A stretch of DNA of 64,000 nt from Liolophura sinensis (taxonomy: Eukaryota > Mollusca > Polyplacophora > Chitonida > Chitonidae), in contig NC_088302.1 of assembly GCF_032854445.1 (NCBI RefSeq), forward strand, positions 16,177,338 to 16,241,337, written 5' to 3'. The notes beneath the pieces were generated by a model that worked only from the letters and a program-made list of their open reading frames with translations, was not told the origin of the DNA and searched no databases. Positions 13,201 through 24,600 of the stretch are shown piece after piece. The position numbers and the translations under genes are program-made. The first letter of the stretch is position 1. Each line of letters opens with the position of its first letter.

Positions 13201-16200
13201 AACACAATATTGTGTCTCATTCATCATAATATCCTGTTAGTCTACATCAATAGTTGTGTTAAATTAATCTGTTAAGTTTAACAGAAAGTCTGTTGTCTGA
13301 GTGATGTTAGAGTGAATTCCGTTATTACCACACAATATTGTGTCTCATTCATCATAATGTCCTGTTAGTCTACATCAATAGTTGTGTTAAATTAATCTGT
13401 TAAGTTTAACAGAAAGTCTGTTGTCTGAGTGATGTTCGAGTGTATTCCGTTATTACAACACAATATTGTGTCTCATTCATCATAATATCCTGTTAGCTAA
13501 ATCAATAGTTGTGTTAAATTAATCTGTTAAGTTTAACAGAAAGTCTGTTGTCTGAGTGATGTTAGAGTGTATTCTCTTATTACCACACAATATTGTGTCC
13601 CATTCATCATAATATCCTGTTAGTCTACATCAATAGTTGTGTTAAATTAATCTGTTAAGTTTAACAGAAAGTCTGTTGTCTGAGTGATGTTCGAGTGTAT
13701 TCCGTTATTACAACACAATATTGTGTCTCATTCATCATAATATCCTGTTAGTCTACATCAATAGTTGTGTTAAATTAATCTGTTAAGTTTAACAGAAAGT
13801 CTGTTGTCTGAGTGATGCTAGAGTGTATTCTGTTATTACAACACAATATTGTGTCTCATTCATCATAATATCCTGGTAGTCTACATCAATAGTTGTGTTA
13901 AATTAATCTGTTCAGTTTAACAGAAAGTCTGTTGTCTGAGTGATGCTAGAGTGTATTCTGTTATTACCACACAATATTGTGTCTCATTCATCATAATATC
14001 CTGTTAGTCTACATCAATAGTTGTGTTAAATTAATCTGTTAAGTTTAACAGAAAGTCTGTTGTCTGCGTGATGCTAGAGTGTATTCTGTTATTACAACAC
14101 AATATTGTGTCCCATTGATCATAATATCCTGGTAGTCTACATCAATAGTTGTGTTAAATTAATCTGTTAAGTTTAACAGAAAGTCTGTTGTCTGAGTGAT
14201 GTTCGAGTGTATTCTGTTATTACAACACAATATTGCGTCTCATTCATCATAATATCCCGTTAGTCTACATCAATAGTTGTGTTAAATTAATCTGTTAAAT
14301 TTAACAGAAAGTCTGTTGTTTTGAGTGATGTTAGAGTGTATTCCGTTATTACAACACAATATTGTGTCTCATTCATCATAATATCCTGTTAGTCTACATC
14401 AATAGTTGTGTTAAATTAATTTGTTAAGTTTAACAGAAAGTCTGTTGTCTGAGTGATGTTAGAGTGTATTCTGTTATTACAATACAATATTGTGTCTCAT
14501 TCATCATAATATCCTGGTAGTCTACATCAGTAGTTGTGTTAAATTAATCTGTTCAGTTTAACAGAAAGTCTGTTGTCTGAGTGATGTTAGAGTGTATTCT
14601 GTTATTACAACACAATATTGTGTCTCATTCATCATAATATTCTGTTAGTCTACATCAATAGTTGTGTTAAATTAATCTGTTAAGTTTAACAGAAAGTCTG
14701 TTGTTTGAGTGATGTTAGAGTGTAGGCCTATTCCGTTATTACAACACAATATTGTGTCTCATTCATCATAATATCCTGTTAGTCTACATCAATAGTTGTG
14801 TTAAATTAATCTGTTCAATTTAACAGAAGTCTGTTGTCTGAGTGATGTTAGAGTGAATTCCGTTATTACCACACAATATTGTGTCTCATTCATCATAATG
14901 TCCTGTTAGTCTACATCAATAGTTGTGTTAAATTAATCTGTTAAGTTTAACAGAAAGTCTGTTGTCTGAGTGATGCTAGAGTGTATTCTGTTATTACAAC
15001 ACAATATTGTGTCTCATTCATCATAATATCCTGTTAGCTAAATCAATAGTTGTGTTAAATTAATCTGTTAAGTTTAACAGAAAGTCTGTTGTCTGAGTGA
15101 TGTTAGAGTGTATTCTGTTATTACCACACAATATTGTGTCCCATTCATCATAATATCCTGTTAGTCTACATCAATAGTTGTGTTAAATTAATCTGTTAAG
15201 TTTTAACAGAAAGTCTGTTGTCTGAGGGATGTTCGAGTGTATTCCGTTATTACAACACAATATTGTGTCTCATTCATCATAATATCCTGTTAGTCTACAT
15301 CAATAGTTGTGTTAAATTAACCTGTTTAACCTGTTTTTAAGTTTAACAGAAAGTCGGTTGTCTGAGTGATGCTAGCGTGTATTCCGTTATTACAACACAA
15401 TATTGTGTCTCATTGATCATAATATCCTGGTAGTCTAAATCAATAGTTGTGTTAAATTAACCTGTTAAGTTTAACAGAAAGTCTGTTGTCTGAATGATGT
15501 TAGAGTGTATTCTGTTATTACAACACAATATTGTGTCTCATTCATCATAATATCCTGTTAGTCTACATCAATAGTTGTGTTAAATTAATCTGTTAAGTTT
15601 AACAGAAAGTCTGTTGTCTGAATGATGTTAGAGTGTATTCTGTTATTACAACACAATATTGTGTCTCATTCATCATAATATCCTGTTAGTCTACATCAAT
15701 AGTTGTGTTAAATTAATCTGTTAAGTTTAACAGAAAGTCTGTTGTCTGAGTGATGCTAGAGTGTATTCTGTTATTACAACACAATATTGTGTCTCATTCA
15801 TCATAATATCCTGGTAGTCTACATCAATAGTTGTGTTAAATTAATCTGTTCAGTTTAACAGAAAGTCTGTTGTCTGAGTGATGCTAGAGTGTATTCTGTT
15901 ATTACCACACAATATAGTGTCTCATTCATCATAATATCCCTGTTAGTCTACATCAATAGTTGTGTTAAATTAATCTGTTAAGTTTAACAGAAAGTCTGTT
16001 GTCTGCGTGATGCTAGAGTGTATTCTGTTATTACAACACAATATGTGTCCCATTGATCATAATATCCTGTTAGTCTACATCAATAGTTGTGTTAAATTAA
16101 TCTGTTAAGTTTAACAGAAAGTCTGTTGTCTGAGTGATGTTCGAGTGTATTCTGTTATTACAACACAATATTGTGTCTCATTCATCATAATATCCTGTTG

Positions 16201-19200
16201 GTCTACATCAGTAGTTGTGTTGAATTAATCTGTTAAGTTTAACAGACAGTCTGTTGTCTGAGTGATGTTCGAGTGTATTCTGTTATTACAACACAATATT
16301 GTGTCTCATTCATCATAATATCCTGTTAGTCTACATCAATAGTTGTGTTAAATTAATCTGTTAAGTTTAACAGAAAGTCTGTTGTCTGAGTGATGTTAGA
16401 GTGTATTCTGTTATTACAACACAATATTGTGTCTCATTCATCATAATATCCTGTTAGTCTACATCAATAGTTGTGTTAAATTAATCTGTTAAGTTTAACA
16501 GAAAGTCTGTTGTCTGAGTGATGCTAGAGTGTATTCTGTTATTACAACACAATATTGTGTCTCATTCATCATAATATCCTGTCAGTCTACATCAATAGTT
16601 GTGTTAATCTAATCTGTTAAATTCAACAGAAAGTCTGTTGTTTGAGTGATGTTAGAGTGTATTCTGTTATTACAACACAATATTGTGTCTCATTCATCAT
16701 CATATCCTGTTAGTCTACATCAATAGTTGTGTTAAATTAATCTGTTAAGTTTAACAGAAAGTCTGTTGTCTGAGTGATGTTAGAGTGTATTCCGTTATTA
16801 CAACACAATATTGTGTCTCATTCATCATAATGTCCTGTTAGTCTACATCAATAGTTGTGTTAAATTAATCTGTTAAGTTTAACAGAAAGTCTGTTGTCTG
16901 AGTGATGCTAGAGTGTATTCTGTTATTACAACACAATATTGTGTCTCATTGATCATAATATCCTGTTAGCTAAATCAATAGTTGTGTTAAATTAATCTGT
17001 TAAGTTTAACAGAAAGTCTGTTGTCTGAGTGATGTTAGAGTGTATTCTCTTATTACCACACAATATTGTGTCCCATTCATCATAATATCCTGGTAGTCTA
17101 CATCAATAGTTGTGTTAAATTAATCTGTTAAGTTTAACAGAAAGTCTGTTGTCTGAGTGATGTTCGAGTGTATTCCGTTATTACAACACAATATTGTGTC
17201 TCATTCATCATAATATCCTGTTAGTCTACATCAATAGTTGTGTTAAATTAATCTGTTAAGTTTAACAGAAAGTCTGTTGTCTGAGTTATGTTCGAGTGTA
17301 TTCTGTTATTACAACACAATATTGTGTCTCATTCATCATAATATCCTGTTAGTCTACATCAATAGTTGTGTTAAATTAATCTGTTAAGTTTAACAGAAAG
17401 TCTGTTGTCTGAGTGATGTTAGAGTGTATTCCGTTATTACAACACAATATTGCGTCTCATTCATCATAATATCCTGTTAGTCTACATCAATAGTTGTGTT
17501 AAATTAATCTGTTCAGTTTAACAGAAAGTCTGTTGTCTGAGTGATGCTAGAGTGTATTCTGTTATTACAACACAATATTGTGTCTCATTCATCATAATAT
17601 CCTGGTAGTGTACATCAATAGTTGTGTTAAATTAATCTGTTCAGTTTAACAGAAAGTCTGTTGTCTAAATGATGCTAGAGTGTATTCCGTTATTACCACA
17701 CAATATTGTGTCTCATTCATCATAATATCCTGTTAGTCTACATCAATAGTTGTGTTAAATTAATCTGTTAAGTTTAACAGAAAGTCTATTGTCTGCGTGA
17801 TGCTAGAGTGTATTCTGTATTACCACACAATATTGTGCCTCATTCATCATAATATCCTGTTAGTCTACATCAGTAGTTGTGTTAAATTAATCTGTTAAGT
17901 TTAACAGAAAGTCTGTTGTCTGAGTGATGTTCGAGTGTATTCTGTTATTACAACACAATATTGTGTCTCATTCATCATAATATCCTGTTGGTCTACATAA
18001 GTAGTTGTGTTAAATTAATCTGTTAAGTTTAACAGAAAGTCTGTTGTCTGAGTGATGTTCGAGTGTATTCTGTTATTACAACACAATATTGTGTCTCATT
18101 CATCATAATATCCTGTTAGTCTACATCAATAGTTGTGTTAAATTAATCTGTTAAGTTTAACAGAAAGTCTGTTGTCTGAGTGATGTTAGAGTGTATTCTG
18201 TTATTACAACACAATATTGTGTCTCATTCATCATAATATCCTGTTAGTCTACATCAATAGTTGTGTTAAATTAATCTGTTAAGTTTAACAGAAAGTCTGT
18301 TGTCTGAGTGATGCTAGAGTGTATTCTGTTATTACGACACAATATTGTGTCTCATTCATCATAATATCCTGTTAGTCTACATCAATAGTTGTGTTAAATT
18401 AATCTGTTAAGTTTAACAGAAAGTCTGTTGTCTGAGTGATGCTAGAGTGTATTCTGTTATTACAACACAATATTGTGTCTCATTCATCATAATATCCTGT
18501 CAGTCTACATCAATAGTTGTGTTAATCTAATCTGTTAAATTCAACAGAAAGTCTGTTGTTTGAGTGATGTTAGAGTGTATTCCGTTATTACAACACAATA
18601 TTGTGTCTCATTCATCATAATATCCTGGTAGTCTACATCAATAGTTGTGTTAAATTGATCTGTTAAGTTTAACAGAAAGTCTGTTGTCTGAGTGATGTTA
18701 GAGTGTATTCTGTTATTACAACACAATATTGCGTCTCATTCATCATAATATCCTGGTAGTCTACATCAATAGTTGTGTTAAATTGATCTGTTAAGTTTAA
18801 CAGAAAGTCTGTTGTCTGAGTGATGTTAGAGTGTATTCTGTTATTACAACACAATATTGTGTCTCATTCATCATAATATCCTGGTAGTCTACATCAATAG
18901 TTGTGTTAAATTGATCTGTTAAGTTTAACAGAAAGTCTGTTGTCTGAGTGATGTTAGAGTGTATTCTGTTATTACAACACAATATTGTGTCTCATTCATC
19001 ATAATATCCTGTTAATCTACATCAATAGTTGTGTTAAATTAATCTGTTAAGTTTAACAGAAAGTCTGTTGTCTGAGTGATGTTAGAGTGTATTCCGTTAT
19101 TACAACACAATATTGTGTCTCATTCATCATAATATCCTGGTAGTCTACATCAATAGTTGTGTTAAATTGATCTGTTAAGTTTAACAGAAAGTCTGTTGTC

Positions 19201-20832
19201 TGAGTGATGTTAGAGTGTATTCTGTTATTACAACACAATATTGCGTCTCATTCATCATAATATCCTGGTAGTCTACATCAATAGTTGTGTTAAATTGATC
19301 TGTTAAGTTTAACAGAAAGTCTGTTGTCTAAGTGATGTTAGAGTGTATTCTGTTATTACAACACAATATTGCGTCTCATTCATCATAATATCCTGGTAGT
19401 CTACATCAATAGTTGTGTTAAATTAATCTGTTAAGTTTAACAGAAAGTCTGTTGTCTGACTGATGTTAGAGTGTATTCTGTTATTACAACACAATATTGC
19501 GTCTCATTCATCATAATATCCTGTTAGTCTACATCAATAGTTGTGTTAAATTAATCTGTTAAGTTTAACAGAAAGTCTGTTGTCTGAGTGATGTTAGAGT
19601 GTATTCTGTTATTACAACACAATATTGCGTCTCATTCATCATAATATCCTGTTAGTCTACATCAATAGTTGTGTTAAATTAATCTGTTAAGTTTAACAGA
19701 AAGTCTGTTGTCTGACTGATGTTAGAGTGTATTCTGTTATTACAACACAATATTGTGTCTCATTCATCATAATATCCTGGTAGTCTACATCAATAGTTGT
19801 GTTAAATTGATCTGTTAAGTTTAACAGAAAGTCTGTTGTCTGAGTGATGTTAGAGTGTATTCTGTTATTACAACACAATATTGCGTCTCATTCATCATAA
19901 TATCCTGGTAGTCTACATCAATAGTTGTGTTAAATTAATCTGTTAAGTTTAACAGAAAGTCTGTTGTCTGAGTGATGTTAGAGTGTATTCTGTTATTACA
20001 ACACAATATTGCGTCTCATTCATCATAATATCCTGTTAGTCTACATCAATAGTTGTGTTAAATTAATCTGTTAAGTTTAACAGAAAGTCTGTTGTCTGAC
20101 TGATGTTAGAGTGTATTCTGTTATTACAACACAATATTGCGTCTCATTCATCATAATATCCTGGTAGTCTACATCAATAGTTGTGTTAAATTGATCTGTT
20201 AAGTTTAACAGAAAGTCTGTTGTCTGAGTGATGTTAGAGTGTATTCTGTTATTACAACACAATATTGTGTCTCATTCATCATAATATCCTGGTAGTCTAC
20301 ATCAATAGTTGTGTTAAATTGATCTGTTAAGTTTAACAGAAAGTCTGCTGTCTGAGTGATGTTAGAGTGTATTCCGTTATTACAACACAATATTGCGTCT
20401 CATTCATCATAATATCCTGGTAGTCTACATCAATAGTTGTGTTAAATTAATCTGTTAAGTTTAACAGAAAGTCTGTTGTCTGAGTGATGTTAGAGTGTAT
20501 TCTGTTATTACAACACAATATTGCGTCTCATTCATCATAATATCCTGTTAGTCTACATCAATAGTTGTGTTAAATTAATCTGTTAAGTTTAACAGAAAGT
20601 CTGTTGTCTGACTGATGTTAGAGTGTATTCTGTTATTACAACACAATATTGCGTCTCATTCATCATAATATCCTGTTGGTCTGATGGAATGGGTATGTTT
20701 AATTACTAGACAGTGTGTGTCATATTTAACAGAATAATCTGCTGCAATATCAATAGGCCTACATTCTAGCATCACTCAGATAACAGACTTTCTGTTAAAT
20801 TCCGGTTTAACAAATTAATTTTTTAGGTGTAT
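10281..20832. mobile_element. Inverted-repeat-bounded element filled by a satellite array
   Basis: The left end (tacactaaaaaaattaatct, from 10280) reappears in reverse complement at the right end (aaattaattttttaggtgta, to about 20832). The match continues inward for about 65 bp, through ttaacagaaag, ctgttgtctgagtg and gttcgaatgt-like sequence, with one 4-bp insertion. The interior is almost entirely a 128-bp tandem array, followed by about 150 bp of non-array sequence ending in the right repeat. The target duplication is unresolved: TA or TATA flanks both ends, but the similarity runs on into GCTTATA. No transposase frame is visible, so the element is non-autonomous. A small related fragment lies at 21066-21108. 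Confidence 0.75.
10291..20690. repeat. Satellite array, 128-bp monomer, about 81 copies
   Basis: The monomer reads ttaaattaatctgttaagtt, taacagaaagtctgttgtct, gagtgatgttagagtgtatt, ctgttattacaacacaatat, tgtgtctcattcatcataat, then atcctgttagtctacatcaa and tagttgtg. It contains two palindromes, CTGTTAAGTTTAACAG and ACACAATATTGTGT. The first 70 bp of each monomer match the inverted repeats of the enclosing element. Variant positions include gttaga/gttcga/gctaga, tattgtg/tattgcg and ttaaattaatc/ttaaattgatc. The 61-residue minus-strand frames in 18.5-20.4 kb are repeat translations, not genes. Confidence 0.97.
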
Positions 20833-21065
20833 ATAAGCCTGAATCGACATATATAGTCCAATAGGCCTTACTATGCACCATGAAAGTGCTTACAACATGG
20901 CGTAAACCATTCCAAAGAAAGCTCAAGAGTGAACGAAGAGTACTTTTATTAACTCATACTTTTACACTTCTTAAACTGTTATAGAAATGTAAATTGTTTC
21001 GGGTGTTTGAACTATAAGATGGGCTTGATTGACTAGATTGCCAGCAGCAGTGTATATGACCCAGT

Positions 21066-21108
21066 ATATTATTATAATAACAAAATACATTCTAGCATCA
21101 CTCAGTTA
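21066..21108 (-). repeat. Fragment of the satellite element end
   Basis: In reverse complement this reads gtttaactgagtgatgctag, aatgtattttgttattataa, matching part of the 128-bp monomer. It is an isolated, decayed copy outside the main element. Confidence 0.6.
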
Positions 21109-21606
21109 AACATAAAGATAGTTTGAAGATATGTGAAGATCAGTTTTTACCAAACTCGGTGTTTGAAACACTTTCCCTCAGGCTTATGTGGGCCTTCTCA
21201 ATTAAACACTTCTGGTAGACGTATTCCTTTATATGTTTCAAACGGCTAATTTTTCCCCCTGGTTTTTGACTTTACACCGGTAGCGTATAATTAGCCTTGT
21301 ATTCGCCAGAGACTCTTAATTATTATAAGAATTTTCATCACCTAATGAAAGCCTGTGCTTTGGCTCGTATGAGCCATTCAATTGTTTTTTGCATTCGCAC
21401 CCACTCCGGTCACTATTAATTTCAGCCTGGCAGAAATTTTAATTTAAAAAAACATGGTCCTTAGAGGCACGGTACAAACTAATACGTGATCGAATGTGAA
21501 TTTGTGGGCGTCTGACAGGAGACCTTTTATACATTACCTCACACATGTTGGGGATCAAAGCAATGTACATAATGTAGGTCGATCGCAGACTGAGTGACCC
21601 CCACTT

Positions 21607-21645
21607 ATGGCAGATCGGCTTCACAGCGCATGTGCGTGTAGGTAA
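21607..21645 (+). promoter_or_regulatory. Candidate upstream ORFs before the TARS start
   Basis: A 12-codon frame (21607-21645) and an overlapping 3-codon frame (ATG TGC GTG TAG, 21630-21641) lie 9 and 13 nt ahead of the main ATG. They matter only if transcription starts upstream of 21607, which cannot be told from sequence. The longer frame repeats the first bases of the main start (atggcaga). Confidence 0.35.
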
Positions 21646-21654
21646 AGCGACAAC

Positions 21655-24600
21655 ATGGCAGACAACGTGGCCCAAGAGATGGAAAGTGTTTCAATATCAG
21701 AGAAGAAACAGGCATGATGATTTACTCTTTCTGTTGTTGTAAGAAATTCTGGTGGTAGTAGGAATCAAACCTCATGTTTTCGCGGTTTAATTTCATTCGG
21801 AATACGGCAAGGATAGGATACAATTTGGCCAAAAGAATGAGCTGGGTAAAGCATTAAGATTTGCTACAACAACAACACGTGTGACTAAAATGAAAACATC
21901 TTCTTGGTTGAAGCTATGTTTGTGTTTTTAGGCTGAAGTCAATCTGGACGTGTGTGGCAGACGAGCTGCTCGAGATTAGAGTATAAACATATGTGTTTCA
22001 GTTTGCTGTTTTATGATTTCTCGTTTACTAAGCGAACAGACTAATGACGGTAAAGTTATTGTCCGTGGGATGATGCAATGTATACGAGTGTGCAGTTAAG
22101 TGTGACACACATACTCAGCATGAATGGCAGTAGTGTCAACGCAAAGACGACAGGTGTGTGTGTGTAGGAGACGGAATATTGTATTTAACTGCTTAATTTT
22201 TAGCATTTGTTATGTTTCCGTTTTGGGTTCTGTGGAAATGAAAGTTTCTCACAGGCTTAGAATCATTGGACATGAAAGTTTCTCACAGGCTTAGAATCAG
22301 TGTCCACTGACAAAGTAAAAAAATTGAATAGTGGAAAAGATGATGAAATCCACAGAAATGACAGGACTCAAGGTGTATTTATAGGAGAGAAAGACGGTCC
22401 ATGGCGATTATCTGATCAAGAAGTGTTAAATATAGATAGGCCTGTAGCACAGATCGTAGCTTATAGGAACTCAATAGGGATTTCTGAAACCCAGCAACAA
22501 TCATCTAAGTTATTGAATAAGTATTGATTCATTCAGGAAGAAAAGGAGGAATGGAGGTATTGGCGTGGTTAAAACCTGCTGTGCACTTATCATGTCACAG
22601 ATTCACTACTAAATGATGGAAATGTTGTTGGTCAAACACTTCTGTACTTTTGATGCAGATACAATAAGTCACTTTCACAATGCAGGTGGCTGCCATTTAA
22701 CAAAAAAATAGAAATGTAACAAGGTCTCTCAGTGCAGGGGGTGCTTGGTGCTAATTTTCACTTGGCAGCCTATGCTTTAACATTCTTTAACATTTTCTAA
22801 TATTCTTTTTTAATTGCCAACAAAAGAAGAAACAGAAAAACAAAAAGGAAGCGACAGAGTGTGGTCATCCTCTTGAGGTAAGTCATAGTATGTTTTTATC
22901 AATCTGTGAAATGTATCCATTTTATTAATGTGCATTATCTAATGAATTGTCATGTGCATTAATTGTAGTTAAATAATCACAGCTCAGCAATTGTACATCC
23001 ATCAGTAATTTTAAGAGTTTGGATTTTTTATCGTTAATAAGCAGAATCAGTACCTCTTGAGTCTCATAAGTTCAGGCATATTTAGGCGAGATAAGGTGGA
23101 GGCTCTCACGGACAGTTGTATTTTTGGAGCATTTTTTACAAACCAAACTTCAGGTGAAATACAGTAATTAACTAAATTAAGTAGCTAAATGACGTGATTT
23201 TACCTGCTAATGACTATGTTGAGCTTAAAGACCTGACTGTGCAAGACCTATGTACATCTAGGCAACTGACATAAAATCATGCCTTTTAGTTGCATCGTTT
23301 GGGAGAGGCCCTGGCTAGTCTCGTCCAAATGTGCATGAACTTGCGGAGCTCCTGAATTGCCACTTCGGCTTAATCTTTGTGTATTGATGTGTACATATAT
23401 ACATGTATATGTAACCATTTCAGACTTTTGCACAAAATATTTATCAAGACTAGAATAAGCAATCCATTTCAAGGAGACGAAATCATATGGGAGTGGAATT
23501 TGTGGCTCCATTGTTCGCAGATCACATTAACATTCTGGAAACAAAAAGAAAAAACAAAAAATTAAATGACTTAAAATTTTCACAAAGTTTTGATAGCATA
23601 TGTGTCTTTTAGCTGAATCCTCCCCCTGCCTTTCTGAAAGAAAGAGAAGAATTATGGAACCGATTAAAAAAGGAGCATGATGACTGGCTGGCAGCACAAG
23701 TGCCACAGCCAATCAAAATCACTCTTCCTGATGGGAAAGTGGTTGAAGGGGAGTCCTGGAGAACTTCACCATATGAGGTGGCGAAGGGAATAAGGTAAGA
23801 TCTTGTTTTATATCACTTAATAAATCAGTGTTATAACAAGAGTGGTTCAAAAGAAAAGAAGACATGTACATGTACACAACCTATACCATAAATGAAAGAG
23901 TTATACAAACTTTTCGTAAGAAAGAAGAAGGGTTTTAAACATTGTCATTTTCTACAAAATCCACAGAACATTGAAATCGAGGAACATTGAAAGTTCCGCC
24001 ATGTTTTAGGCTTGTCCAGTGAAATGCCTTTTCTCCCGTTGAATATTCATTGTTCTTAAGGTTTTACTCCTACTCCCATAATTAACATGCATTTCTAGTC
24101 TCAGCTAAATATGTACTTATACCATGATAATAGTGCATTTCTAAAAAAAAAGAGTTTGGGATGTACTAGAGAGCCACATTATGCCTATATGCATGACTGT
24201 AGACTGCCAAAATGTGTCTGAAATGCCATGCTTTGAATAGCTACTAGGCAAAGCTAAGCACAATGATGAAATCTGTTAAAATGGAGCCCTAAAGGAGACT
24301 TCTAAGCCTTTGATGTTGAACTATTAAATACCCAAATACAGACACTGCTAGCAGAAATTTGAGATATTTGTTTTTAACTTAAGTATAGCTCTTTCATTTA
24401 AGGTATACATGTAGTTCTATAAATGTGTTCTTTTAAACCACTAAATTATATTTTTTTTTGATGAATTTTGTGATGAGCCTCCCGTGAATGTTTGGAACAT
24501 TTACTAATTTCACTTCTATCTTGACATTTGTGGACTATGTACTACACACAACGCAACATAAATTTGCATTAAACATTTTACTATATAACAAGCTTACAGG

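Larger units (their letters stand above)
20834..21654. other. Intergenic sequence upstream of the TARS gene
   Basis: Holds the decayed satellite-end fragment at 21066-21108 and otherwise nothing recognised. The last 150 bp probably include the promoter and 5' leader of the threonyl-tRNA synthetase gene; no TATA box stands out. Two short upstream reading frames begin at 21607 and 21630 and end before the main start. Confidence 0.5.

Noticed and set aside
18541-20390. Seven nearly identical 61-residue minus-strand open frames in tandem
   Set aside because: They are the translation of the 128-bp satellite, which stays open because 128-bp steps shift frame and stops fall outside. Their identity follows the DNA repeat, with no coding signature.
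10291-20690. CRISPR-like regular repeats
   Set aside because: There are no unique spacers: the whole 128 bp repeats, in a eukaryotic setting.
22300-22527. 75-residue plus-strand frame in TARS intron 1
   Set aside because: Hydrophilic with no known motif; it cannot be joined in phase to TARS exons 1 and 2 and resembles nothing in the synthetase family.
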